Source of the DNA: an uncultured Moraxella sp.
Lineage (GTDB): Bacteria; Pseudomonadota; Gammaproteobacteria; Pseudomonadales; Moraxellaceae
NCBI GenBank assembly: GCA_937975585.1
Contig: CALJUC010000092.1
Span: forward strand, 1 to 6,346
Length of the DNA: 6,346 nt
Direction of reading: 5' to 3'
The translations under genes and the position numbers were made by a program. Positions 1-6,139 of the stretch are shown here, piece by piece. The notes under the pieces were generated by a model that was given only the letters and a program-made list of their open reading frames with translations, made no database searches and was not told the origin of the DNA. Each line of letters starts with the position of its first letter. The stretch's first letter is position 1.

Positions 1-449
1 GAATATTGTCTGGGTTGTACGGCTTGTTAAAACCGCTTGATTTGATGCTACCTTACCGCCTAGAAATGGGCACAAAACTAAAAAATCCCAAAGGCGAGAA
101 TTTGTATCAATTTTGGGGCGATACAATTGCCGATTTAATCAATCAACGCATGGCAGACAATGAACAAACAACCTTAATCAATCTCGCTTCCAACGAATAC
201 TTCAAGTCGGTTAATCCCAAAAAAATTACGGCGGATATTATCACGCCCCGTTTTGAAGACGGCAAAGATGGTCAATATAAAGTGGTAAGCTTTTATGCCA
301 AAAAGGCACGTGGTTTGATGGCGCGTTATGCCGCAGAAAACCAAATAGACAATGCACAAGATTTACAAGGTTTTGATTTGGAAGGTTATCGCTTTGTCGA
401 AGATGCCTCAAGCAGTACCGAATGGGTATTCCGCCGCGACAATGCCTAA
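1..449 (+). CDS. yaaA: YaaA peroxide-stress protein, 5'-truncated by window edge
   Basis: This is the C-terminal part of the YaaA/UPF0246 family. In E. coli this cytoplasmic protein is induced by peroxide and limits free iron and Fenton damage to DNA. The frame is open from the first bases: codon 3-5 is Ile, followed by LSGLYGLLKPLDLM and PYRLEMGTKL, a hallmark block of the family. Further conserved blocks are LINLASNEYF and VVSFYAKKARGLMARY. About 148 residues are visible. The family is usually about 255-260 residues, so roughly 110 N-terminal residues lie left of the window. The TTG at 6-8 is an internal Leu codon of the conserved block, not a start. The stop is TAA at 447-449. The gene converges on pilU and is followed by a hairpin terminator. 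Nothing suggests a broken gene; the truncation is simply the window edge. The family assignment is confident. Confidence 0.93.
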   Translation, partial: ILSGLYGLLKPLDLMLPYRLEMGTKLKNPKGENLYQFWGDTIADLINQRMADNEQTTLINLASNEYFKSVNPKKITADIITPRFEDGKDGQYKVVSFYAKKARGLMARYAAENQIDNAQDLQGFDLEGYRFVEDASSSTEWVFRRDNA

Positions 450-486
450 ACTGCCATTAATACTTTAGTGCTTAATTACTTAATTG

Positions 487-512
487 AAAGGTGAATTGAT
501 AGCACCTTTTTT
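487..512 (+). terminator. Rho-independent terminator of yaaA
   Basis: A 7-bp perfect stem, AAAGGTG (487-493) with CACCTTT (503-509), encloses a 9-base loop and runs into T507-T512. It begins 38 bases after the yaaA stop, as expected for the end of that transcript. The A-rich left flank is short, so it probably works mainly in the plus direction. Confidence 0.8.
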
Positions 513-560
513 ATTATCTCTTATTTATAGCATTGAATTATTGTTAATATTGCGCAAGGA

Positions 561-594
561 AAAATCCCATCAGACCAAAATTTGACAGGATTTT
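561..594 (-). terminator. Possible weak terminator for pilU
   Basis: On the minus strand, AAAATCC (588-594) can pair with GGATTTT (561-567) across a 20-base interior that has only a short TCA/TGA inner match. The 3' arm ends in a run of five Ts. It lies about 60 bases past the pilU stop. The long loop makes it weak; I list it because no better pilU terminator is visible between 450 and 654. Confidence 0.35.
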
Positions 595-654
595 ATCAGC
601 CCTAAAATTATTAAGAGTGCGTTAAAAAAATTTGGATTGAACCACTATCTACTA

Positions 655-1848
655 CTATTTTTCTTTAACTTCATCTTGATGCAAGGATAATCCGCCAACA
701 CCACTTTCACCGCCATCGCCTGAGCCGCGTTTACTTTTTAGTTTAATCTGTAGGCGCAACTCATTGGTCGAATCGGCATTACGAATCGCTTCATTGTATG
801 AAATCGCGCCTTCATCGTACAAATCAAACAAGGCTTGGTCAAAGGTTTGCATCCCTAATTCACGAGATTTGGTCATAATCGGTTTTAGCTCATGGAAACT
901 ACCTTTCAAAATCAAATCCGAAATTAACGGGGTATTAAGCATAATCTCAACAGCCGCACGGCGACCTTTACCGTCTTCGGTACGAATCAAACGTTGCGAG
1001 ATAATGGCTTTCATATTTGATGATAAATCCATCAATAACTGCGCGCGACGCTCTTCTGGGAAAAAGTTAATAATGCGATCAAGCGTTTGATTGGCGTTAT
1101 TCGCGTGCAAAGTACCCAAGCACAGATGCCCAGTTTCGGCAAAGGCAATTGCGTGTTCCATGGTTTCGGTGTCACGAATCTCCCCAATCAAAATCACATC
1201 GGGTGCTTGGCGCAGGGTGTTTTTGAGCGCATTATGCCACGAGTGACTATCCACCCCGACTTCGCGATGCGTCACCATCGACTGTTTATGCTTATGCACG
1301 TATTCGACAGGGTCTTCAACGGTAATGATATGCCCTGCTGAGTTAGTATTACGGTGGTCAATCATGGCGGCCAATGACGTCGACTTACCCGAGCCAGTGC
1401 CACCAACGACAAGAACCAAGCCGCGTTTTTCCATGATGATATTTTTGAGTTGCTCCGGTAGTTTGAGCTGAACGAAATTCGGAATCTCAGCCGCGATGGT
1501 ACGTATCACCATGCCAACTTGCTGTTGTTGTTGAAACACATTGACGCGAAAGCGCGACACATGGGGCACGTTAATCGCAAAGTTACACTCTAACTGTTCT
1601 TCAAATTCTTGCAGCTGTTTGGCATTCATCAAACTATAAGCAAAAAGTCTGGCATTGTCGGCTGATAATGGCTGCTTACTAAGTGGTTTCATCTCACCGT
1701 GATACTTGATACTCGGTGGAAACTCTGCCGAAATAAATAAATCCGAACCACCGACTTCGACCACTTTGGTCAGCATATTAATCATAATGCGTTGGGCTTC
1801 GGCAAGTTGCTCATCCGTAAATTTGACGGTCGGTTGTTCTTTAAACAT
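655..1848 (-). CDS. pilU: PilU, PilT-like type IV pilus ATPase
   Basis: PilU is a hexameric inner-face ATPase of the type IV pilus machine. It is a PilT paralogue that assists pilus retraction and twitching motility. From the ATG at 1848 it has 397 residues. Visible features are an N-terminal GGSDLFI block near residue 33, Walker A GGTGSGKST (149-157), an Asp box TVEDPVEY (176-183), Walker B DVILIGEIRD (217-226) and a His box HLCLGTLHANN (241-251). The PilU-type tail has ELGMQTFDQAL, then a glycine-rich linker and GLSL near the C-terminus. PilU is favoured over PilT by ECNFAI, by GHLCLGTLHANNANQ with NFFP, and by this tail. The start is uncertain: an in-frame GTG at 1863 would add five residues, and neither start has a good Shine-Dalgarno. 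The gene is transcribed in the same direction as groESL but sits beyond a strong terminator, so it probably has its own promoter. No pilT is adjacent. Confidence 0.93.
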   Translation of the reverse strand: MFKEQPTVKFTDEQLAEAQRIMINMLTKVVEVGGSDLFISAEFPPSIKYHGEMKPLSKQPLSADNARLFAYSLMNAKQLQEFEEQLECNFAINVPHVSRFRVNVFQQQQQVGMVIRTIAAEIPNFVQLKLPEQLKNIIMEKRGLVLVVGGTGSGKSTSLAAMIDHRNTNSAGHIITVEDPVEYVHKHKQSMVTHREVGVDSHSWHNALKNTLRQAPDVILIGEIRDTETMEHAIAFAETGHLCLGTLHANNANQTLDRIINFFPEERRAQLLMDLSSNMKAIISQRLIRTEDGKGRRAAVEIMLNTPLISDLILKGSFHELKPIMTKSRELGMQTFDQALFDLYDEGAISYNEAIRNADSTNELRLQIKLKSKRGSGDGGESGVGGLSLHQDEVKEK

Positions 1849-1968
1849 AGTGTAGTGCGCCACTGATTATCAAAGGCATTATGGTAGGTAAAAATCTTGT
1901 TTTTAGCAATGCACGATAAGCGATTTTTTAGGGTAAATTTTAACGGGTTTACTTTTATTAAGATGATA

Positions 1969-2004
1969 AAAAACCCTGCCAACGCAATGATTGACAGGGT
2001 TTTT
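1969..2004 (-). terminator. Bidirectional terminator after groEL
   Basis: A perfect 10-bp stem, AAAAACCCTG (1969-1978) with CAGGGTTTTT (1995-2004), has a 16-base loop containing a further CAA/TTG match. Both strands show the GC core followed by a T-run. It lies about 100 bases downstream of the groEL stop on the minus strand and before pilU, so it should end groESL transcription and insulate pilU from heat-shock readthrough. Confidence 0.88.
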
Positions 2005-2100
2005 ATATGGTCACAACTTAGGTGACGGGGTAAGACTAAGCGGGATAAGTAACACGACAATCTATTATTGATTGCCGAGAACCTATCGAACTAGGCTAGC

Positions 2101-3738
2101 TTACATCATACCGCCCATACCACCCATGCCGCCCATACCACCCATCGCAGCACCCGCATCTTCTTTTGGAAGATCAGTGATCATGGCTTCAGTGGTTAGC
2201 ATTAAGCCTGCAACAGATGCAGCGTTTTCTAATGCTGAACGGGTAACTTTGGCTGGGTCAAGGATACCCATCTCTAGCATATCACCGTATTCACCCGTCG
2301 CCGCGTTGTAACCATAGTTACCTTCACCGCCTTTCACAGCGTTGATAACCACAGAGGCTTCGTCGCCCGCGTTGGTGACGATTTGACGTAATGGCGCTTC
2401 GATTGCACGACGTAAGATGTTGATACCTGCGGTTTGGTCGTCATTGTCACCTTTTACGTTGTCAAGGGCAGCAACCGCACGAACTAGCGCAACACCGCCA
2501 CCAGCAACCACACCTTCTTCAACCGCAGCACGAGTTGCGTGTAGCGCATCGTCAACACGGTCTTTTTTCTCTTTCATTTCGGTTTCAGTCGCTGCACCGA
2601 CTTTGATAACGGCAACACCGCCAGCAAGTTTTGCGATACGCTCTTGTAGTTTTTCTTTGTCGTAGTCTGAGGTTGATTCTTCAACTTGACGACGGATAGA
2701 AGCAACGCGGTCTGCGATTTCTTGCGCTGAACCAGCACCATCAACGATAACGGTGTTTTCTTTGCCTACGGTTACTTTCTTAGCAGTACCCAATACTGAT
2801 AGGTCAGCGGTTTCTAAGCTCATGCCTAGTTCTTCTGATACTACCGTACCGCCAGTCAAGATAGCGATATCTTGAAGCATAGCTTTACGACGGTCACCAA
2901 AACCAGGTGCTTTAACGGCTGCAACTTTTAAGCCGCCACGCATGTTGTTCACTACCAAGGTAGCCAACGCTTCGTTTTCAACGTCTTCAGCGATGATTAG
3001 CAATGGCTTGCCTGATTTCATCACGTTTTCTAGTAGTGGAATCAATTCGCGGATGTTGCTGATTTTTTTGTCAACCAATAGGATGAATGGGTTTTCTAAT
3101 TCAGCGGTCAAAGTATCTGCTTTGTTTGCGAAGTATGGGCTGATGTAGCCACGGTCAAACTGCATACCTTCAACAACTTCTAGGGTATCTTCAAAGCCTG
3201 AACCTTCTTCAACGGTGATAACGCCTTCTTTACCCACTTTTTCCATCGCTTGCGCGATTAAATCACCAATAGTTTGGTCAGAGTTGGCAGAAATTGAGCC
3301 TACTTGTGCGATAGCTTTGGTATCATTTGCTGGTGTAGAGATTGATTGGATACGCTCAACAACGGCACGTACGCCTTTGTCGATACCACGTTTTAGATCC
3401 ATTGGATTCATACCAGCGGCAACTGATTTCATACCTTCTTGCAAGATAGCTTGTGCTAATACGGTTGCAGTCGTGGTACCGTCACCGGCTACGTCATTAG
3501 TTTTGCTTGCCACTTCACGAACCAACTGGGCACCCATGTTTTCGAATTTGTCGTCTAATTCGATTTCTTTGGCCACTGATACACCGTCTTTGGTGATGGT
3601 TGGTGCGCCAAATGACTTGTCGATAACCACGTTACGGCCTTTTGGACCTAAGGTAACTTTAACAGCGTTTGCTAGTACGTTAACGCCATCAATCATTTTT
3701 GAACGTGCATCTGCACCAAATTTTACATCTTTTGCCAT
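2101..3738 (-). CDS. groEL: GroEL chaperonin (Hsp60), 60 kDa subunit
   Basis: GroEL forms the double-ring ATP-driven folding chamber in the cytoplasm, capped by GroES. The 545-residue product matches the family length (about 545-550). It starts MAKDVKFG and has VTLGPKGRNV and the nucleotide-binding GDGTTT near residues 85-90. The apical segment FDRGYISPYF is followed by KAPGFGDRRKAML. DDALHATRAAVEEG carries the catalytic Asp equivalent to D398 of E. coli. The C-terminus is a GGM-repeat tail ending GGMM. I chose the ATG at 3736-3738 because the family begins MAKD and a GGAG (3748-3751) stands 9 bases upstream. The longer frame from 3753 adds five residues unlike any GroEL. The stop is TAA at 2101-2103. 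It is the second gene of the operon, 74 bases after groES, with no promoter evident in the gap. Confidence 0.99.
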   Translation of the reverse strand: MAKDVKFGADARSKMIDGVNVLANAVKVTLGPKGRNVVIDKSFGAPTITKDGVSVAKEIELDDKFENMGAQLVREVASKTNDVAGDGTTTATVLAQAILQEGMKSVAAGMNPMDLKRGIDKGVRAVVERIQSISTPANDTKAIAQVGSISANSDQTIGDLIAQAMEKVGKEGVITVEEGSGFEDTLEVVEGMQFDRGYISPYFANKADTLTAELENPFILLVDKKISNIRELIPLLENVMKSGKPLLIIAEDVENEALATLVVNNMRGGLKVAAVKAPGFGDRRKAMLQDIAILTGGTVVSEELGMSLETADLSVLGTAKKVTVGKENTVIVDGAGSAQEIADRVASIRRQVEESTSDYDKEKLQERIAKLAGGVAVIKVGAATETEMKEKKDRVDDALHATRAAVEEGVVAGGGVALVRAVAALDNVKGDNDDQTAGINILRRAIEAPLRQIVTNAGDEASVVINAVKGGEGNYGYNAATGEYGDMLEMGILDPAKVTRSALENAASVAGLMLTTEAMITDLPKEDAGAAMGGMGGMGGMGGMM

Positions 3739-3747
3739 GAGAAACTT

Positions 3748-3751
3748 CTCC
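3748..3751 (-). promoter_or_regulatory. Ribosome binding site of groEL
   Basis: GGAG on the minus strand lies 9 bases before the ATG at 3738. It fixes that codon as the start, against the longer in-frame option at 3753, which overlaps the Shine-Dalgarno itself. Confidence 0.8.
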
Positions 3752-3812
3752 AATTCTTTTAATGATTTAACAAAATACGGTTAAACAATTTCATAAAGCT
3801 AGTTTTACAGGA

Positions 3813-4103
3813 TTAGCCTTCTAATACACCTAGTACGTCTGCTTCGCGCATAATCAGCAATTCTTCACCGTCAACTTTGACAGTTGTACCAGCATATTGG
3901 CCGAATAATACTTTGTCGCCAACTTTTACGTCTAATGGACGAACGTCGCCATTTTCACGGACTTGACCATTACCAACGGCAATAACCTCGCCTTGTACAG
4001 GTTTTTCTTGCGCGTTGCCAGCTAGTAATAGGCCACCGGCAGTTTTTTGCTCTTCTTCGCTACGGCGTACCACAATACGGTCTTGTAAAGGACGAATATT
4101 CAT
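3813..4103 (-). CDS. groES: GroES co-chaperonin, 10 kDa subunit
   Basis: GroES is the heptameric lid of the GroEL chamber. The 96-residue product is the normal family length. It begins MNIRPLQDRIVVRR. The mobile loop that docks onto GroEL lies at about residues 16-33 and has the hydrophobic tripeptide L25-L26-L27 where E. coli has IVL. Then follow GEVIAVGNG, the VKVGDKVLFGQYAGT core, and the C-terminal EELLIMREADVLGVLE. The start is the ATG at 4101-4103, with GGAG (4110-4113) 6 bases upstream. The frame stays open further upstream to an ATG at 4169, but that extension has no Shine-Dalgarno and is foreign to the family. The gene is first in the groES-groEL operon and is preceded by a heat-shock promoter and a structured leader. 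Confidence 0.99.
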   Translation of the reverse strand: MNIRPLQDRIVVRRSEEEQKTAGGLLLAGNAQEKPVQGEVIAVGNGQVRENGDVRPLDVKVGDKVLFGQYAGTTVKVDGEELLIMREADVLGVLEG

Positions 4104-4109
4104 TATTAA

Positions 4110-4113
4110 CTCC
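4110..4113 (-). promoter_or_regulatory. Ribosome binding site of groES
   Basis: GGAG on the minus strand, 6 bases before the ATG at 4103. It settles the start in favour of MNIRPLQ rather than the in-frame upstream ATG at 4169, which has only a T-rich stretch before it. Confidence 0.8.
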
Positions 4114-4142
4114 ATAAATTGCACAATTATTTTTTGGGAAAG

Positions 4143-4173
4143 TTCAATGTTGGCATCTTGCCAGCCCATTGAA
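4143..4173 (-). promoter_or_regulatory. Leader inverted repeat 1 (TTCAATG...CATTGAA)
   Basis: TTCAATG (4143-4149) and CATTGAA (4167-4173) are perfect complements. Inside them TGGC (4151-4154) pairs with GCCA (4160-4163) around a 5-base loop, with a small asymmetric internal loop between the two stems. In the groES mRNA this forms an 11-bp two-part hairpin about 40 bases before the start codon. Its role, if any, is not known. It is not followed directly by a T-run, so it is not a normal terminator. Confidence 0.55.
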
Positions 4174-4194
4174 AAAACGATTAATCAATCTGCC

Positions 4195-4217
4195 CTCAAT
4201 GCACATAAAACATTGAG
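4195..4217 (-). promoter_or_regulatory. Leader inverted repeat 2 (CTCAATG-N9-CATTGAG)
   Basis: This is a perfect 7-bp inverted repeat, CTCAATG (4195-4201) and CATTGAG (4211-4217), with a 9-base AT-rich spacer. It falls between the sigma-32 promoter and groES. The N9 geometry resembles the CIRCE operator of HrcA, but the arm sequence does not match CIRCE (TTAGCACTC/GAGTGCTAA). It shares the TCAATG/CATTGA arms with leader inverted repeat 1. It may be a protein operator or an RNA hairpin; I cannot tell which. Confidence 0.5.
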
Positions 4218-4246
4218 TGATTCAGGTTGATTAAGCTTGTATTTGA

Positions 4247-4275
4247 CAATGGGGTTAATGGCTAATTTGTTCAAG
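4247..4275 (-). promoter_or_regulatory. Heat-shock (sigma-32) promoter of groESL
   Basis: On the minus strand CTTGAA (4270-4275) is the -35, followed by a 15-base spacer and CCCCATTG (4247-4254) as the -10. This is very close to the RpoH consensus CTTGAA with CCCCATNT at the usual spacing. Initiation near 4240 would give a leader of about 135 bases before groES. The position upstream of groESL is where this promoter type is expected. Confidence 0.85.
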
Positions 4276-4278
4276 CAT

Positions 4279-4287
4279 TTTATAGCA
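4279..4287 (-). promoter_or_regulatory. Possible extended -10 promoter of groESL
   Basis: The minus strand reads TGCTATAAA, which fits the extended -10 form TG-N-TATAAT with one mismatch. No good -35 lies at the right distance, as is common for extended -10 promoters. It would start transcription near 4271, inside the sigma-32 -35 box. It could supply basal groESL expression from the housekeeping sigma factor. Confidence 0.4.
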
Positions 4288-4352
4288 ATTTTTTTATGTT
4301 TTATGACGTAGCACTTATTTTTATCACTAGAACCTATCTACATACTGATATT

Positions 4353-4382
4353 TTGTTACAAAAAATGTGTAGTGCTTGTAAT
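4353..4382 (+). promoter_or_regulatory. Possible sigma-70 promoter of the DUF3108 gene
   Basis: TTGTTA (4353-4358), an 18-base spacer and TGTAAT (4377-4382) match four and five of six consensus bases respectively. Initiation near 4390 would leave a leader of about 60 bases before the ATG at 4450. The groESL promoters point the other way from the same 346-base intergenic region. Confidence 0.4.
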
Positions 4383-4449
4383 TTATTGGACTCCCCCCTA
4401 TCTTAGCGCTAATCAGTCATCTACCGTGGTAACACTACAAGGCAAAAAT

Positions 4450-5142
4450 ATGTCAACTATCAAAAAAATCGCAACGTTTACCGCTTTGGCAACCACGATG
4501 TTAGCCGCTAATAGCGCAATGGCAGCCATTAAGCCATTTTCTGCGACCTATAGTTTTAATATCGAAGGCAAATATAACGGTACCGCCGTACGGACGTTAA
4601 AACAAACCGGTAATCAGTACCAATATAATGTTGACGCCAAAGTGGGCAAACTCGCCTCTGCCAAACAAGCCTCTTCGTTTATTAATAAAAACGGCATGAT
4701 TGTGCCAGTGATGAGTAGTACCCAGTACAAAATTTTGGGCGCCGGTCGTACCACAACATTAAACTTTAATGCAGCGGCTAAACAACTTACCAGTAATTAT
4801 AAAGGTGAAACCAAAGTTATCCCAATGCCACAGATTGCTTTTGATGACTTAAGTCTTGAAGTACAAATTCGTGAAGATTTAAAGGCGGGCAAATTCCGTG
4901 GTAACTACTTAATGGCTGACCGTAACAAAATTGAGTCGGTACCTTTTACCAAATCAGCAACCACCAAAATCACGGTTCCTGCAGGTACTTTTGATGTCGT
5001 GCGTATTGACCGTGTTCATGATGATAAAAATCGTCAGACCAGTTTTTGGCTTGCACCGAGTTTAGACTACTTACCGATTAAGGTCGCACAAACAGATGAT
5101 GGTAAAAAAATGGAAATGAACTTATCAAAGGTTAATCAATAA
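4450..5142 (+). CDS. Secreted DUF3108 domain protein
   Basis: This is a 230-residue protein of the DUF3108 family, whose biochemical role is not established; members are exported envelope proteins. A Sec signal peptide is clear: K5-K6, a hydrophobic run over about residues 7-20, and an AMA cleavage motif ending near residue 25. The mature protein opens with IKPFSATYSF. It shows the alternating beta-strand pattern of the family and the conserved PAGTFDVVRID block. FWLAPSLDYLPIKV follows near the C-terminus. The start is the ATG at 4450 because it places the signal peptide at the N-terminus and has AAGG (4439-4442) 7 bases before it. The open frame to a GTG at 4372 would bury the signal sequence. 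The gene stands alone, divergent from groES, with its own terminator. The mature protein probably resides in the periplasm; there is no lipobox cysteine. Confidence 0.85.
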   Translation: MSTIKKIATFTALATTMLAANSAMAAIKPFSATYSFNIEGKYNGTAVRTLKQTGNQYQYNVDAKVGKLASAKQASSFINKNGMIVPVMSSTQYKILGAGRTTTLNFNAAAKQLTSNYKGETKVIPMPQIAFDDLSLEVQIREDLKAGKFRGNYLMADRNKIESVPFTKSATTKITVPAGTFDVVRIDRVHDDKNRQTSFWLAPSLDYLPIKVAQTDDGKKMEMNLSKVNQ

Positions 5143-5166
5143 GTTTTTCTCTCATTTATGCCTATC

Positions 5167-5194
5167 AAAAAGCCAGCATTGCGCTGGCTTTTTT
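5167..5194 (+). terminator. Rho-independent terminator of the DUF3108 gene
   Basis: GCCAGC (5172-5177) pairs with GCTGGC (5183-5188) around a 5-base loop. The stem is extended by A5167-A5171 against the T-run 5189-5194. It lies 24 bases past the stop. The A/T-symmetric flanks could also stop minus-strand transcription coming out of the insertion sequence. Confidence 0.9.
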
Positions 5195-5240
5195 ATTGCT
5201 TTTTTAAAATTATCTTCTAGGCAATATTTATTGTCTTTTA

Positions 5241-5258
5241 TAGGTTGTGTTGAACATT
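5241..5258 (+). repeat. IS left end: TA target copy and IRL
   Basis: TA followed by GGTTGTGTTGAACATT. It matches the complement of the right end at 17 of 18 positions; the single difference is G at 5247 against C in the other copy. The match stops after this block. The TTGAAC inside it can serve as a -35 box for the transposase. Confidence 0.92.
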
Positions 5259-5279
5259 TAATATACAAAAGAACATAAT
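5250..5279 (+). promoter_or_regulatory. Possible transposase promoter with -35 in IRL
   Basis: TTGAAC (5250-5255) within the left inverted repeat, an 18-base spacer, and CATAAT (5274-5279) form a plausible sigma-70 promoter. Transcription would start near 5286, upstream of the stem-loop at 5301-5351. Transposase binding to the repeat could then repress its own transcription; that last step is inference. Confidence 0.45.
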
Positions 5280-5300
5280 GAGGAAATTTTGATAAAAAAA

Positions 5301-5351
5301 TAGCGAAGCAGTAAACTTTAAGCTCTGACCCAAAAAGAAGACTGTTCGCTA
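5301..5351 (+). promoter_or_regulatory. Stem-loop ending on the transposase start codon
   Basis: TAGCGAA (5301-5307), a bulged G, and CAGT (5309-5312) pair with ACTG (5341-5344) and TTCGCTA (5345-5351), giving 11 bp with one bulge and a 28-base loop. The 3' arm covers the bases just before the ATG and includes its A. Such structures in other insertion sequences limit translation of transposase from readthrough mRNA. No strong Shine-Dalgarno is visible; AGAAG in the loop (5336-5340) is the nearest purine stretch. Confidence 0.6.
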
Positions 5352-6103
5352 TGCCTCGTCTTATGCTAAATAATCAACACTGGAAGAAGCTAAAACCCAT
5401 TCTACAAGAAATTGGCATCTATGACTATGCTAATTTAAGAAAGACCGTAGAAGGGATCTTATATAAAATGCGAACAGGCATACCGTGGCGGGACTTACCC
5501 AGATATTTTGGAAAGACCAACACAATATTTAAAGCCTTTAACCGATGGTCACAAAGTAATAAGCTCATCAAATTGTTTGAAAAGATGATTAACTTTCCAG
5601 ACATGGAGTGGCTGTTTATCGATGCAACTTATATTAAAGCTCATCAGCACAGTAGTAGTGGTGACATGAAAGAGCAAGGCATTGATAAAAGTGTCGCAGG
5701 TAATACCAGTAAAATTCATTTGGCGGTTGATGCACATGGCAATCCCATTCGTTTCATCATTACCGATGGCGTAACCCACGATGTTAAAGCAGCACCTGAC
5801 TTGATTGATACGTTAGATTTAAGTGATGTTGTGGTACTTGCTGCTGATAAAGGCTATGACTCTCAGTGCTTTCGTGAGAAAGTTGAAGAGAGTCAAACCA
5901 TAGCTAATATTCCAAGAAAGCGTAACACTAAACTATCAAATGAACATATGGATTGGCATTTATACAAGTCTCGTCATTTGGTTGAAAATGCTTTTTGCCG
6001 TATTAAGCATTATCGGGGTATTGCGACAAGGTATGAGAAGCTTAAACGCAATTATGAGAATTTGGTCGCTCTAGCCTTTGCTTATCATTGGCTGAAGCTT
6101 TGA
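5351..6103 (+). CDS. IS5-family DDE transposase, intact
   Basis: This 250-residue transposase cuts and joins the insertion sequence in which it lies. The N-terminal region has the family block RTGIPWRDLPRYFG (41-54). The RNase H-like catalytic triad is D91 in LFIDATYIKAH, D166 in VVLAADKGYDS and E212 in LVENAFCRIKH. The IS4/IS5-type Y-(2)-R-(3)-E-(6)-K signature is exact: Y205, R208, E212, K219. It is followed by the typical RGIATRYEKL. Many relatives of the IS427 group split the gene in two frames joined by frameshifting; here it is a single continuous frame. The start at the ATG 5351 gives the usual MPRLML-type beginning. A second ATG at 5363 is less likely. Expression may be limited by the stem-loop overlapping the start. 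Confidence 0.94.
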   Translation: MPRLMLNNQHWKKLKPILQEIGIYDYANLRKTVEGILYKMRTGIPWRDLPRYFGKTNTIFKAFNRWSQSNKLIKLFEKMINFPDMEWLFIDATYIKAHQHSSSGDMKEQGIDKSVAGNTSKIHLAVDAHGNPIRFIITDGVTHDVKAAPDLIDTLDLSDVVVLAADKGYDSQCFREKVEESQTIANIPRKRNTKLSNEHMDWHLYKSRHLVENAFCRIKHYRGIATRYEKLKRNYENLVALAFAYHWLKL

Positions 6104-6120
6104 ATGTTCAACAGAACCTA
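6103..6120 (-). repeat. IS right end: IRR and TA target copy
   Basis: AATGTTCAACAGAACC followed by TA, the inverted counterpart of the left end. It begins on the last base of the transposase stop codon (TGA 6101-6103), so the gene runs right up to the element's end. Confidence 0.92.
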
Positions 6121-6139
6121 AATTCATCAAAAATTTTAG

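Larger units (their letters stand above)
5243..6118 (+). mobile_element. Complete IS5-family insertion sequence (876 bp)
   Basis: The element is bounded by near-perfect terminal inverted repeats, GGTTGTGTTGAACATT at the left and its complement with one mismatch at the right, flanked on both sides by the dinucleotide TA (5241-5242 and 6119-6120). The TA is best read as the target duplication. It encodes one intact DDE transposase filling most of its length. Size, TA target and transposase sequence suit the IS5 family, most like the IS427 group, though group assignment needs a library comparison. The site lies 46 bases past the DUF3108 terminator, so the insertion appears to disrupt no gene on its left. 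With both ends and the transposase preserved, the copy is likely functional or recently active. Confidence 0.92.

Noticed and set aside
1..449. yaaA as a truncated pseudogene starting at TTG 6
   Set aside because: The open frame continues to the window edge and the TTG is an internal codon of a conserved block; the truncation comes from the window, not the genome.
1864..1968. Promoter for pilU
   Set aside because: CATAAT and GATAAT boxes occur on the minus strand, but neither has a -35 at 16-18 bases, so no promoter is called.
1782..2060. Minus-strand open frame over the pilU start and the groEL terminator
   Set aside because: It crosses the strong terminator and overlaps pilU in another frame; the translation shows no domain and no plausible start.
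3215..3784. 189-codon open frame antisense to groEL
   Set aside because: It lies opposite a highly conserved coding region, is rich in Ser, Ala, Thr and Pro as expected of a mirror frame, and has no ribosome binding site or recognisable domain.
4104..4169. N-terminal extension of groES to an in-frame ATG at 4169
   Set aside because: The extension has no Shine-Dalgarno, overlaps the leader hairpin and has no counterpart in GroES proteins, whereas the ATG at 4103 has GGAG at 6 bases and the standard N-terminus.
4195..4217. CIRCE operator for HrcA
   Set aside because: The 9-base spacer fits, but the arms CTCAATG/CATTGAG do not match TTAGCACTC/GAGTGCTAA, so I kept it only as an unnamed inverted repeat.
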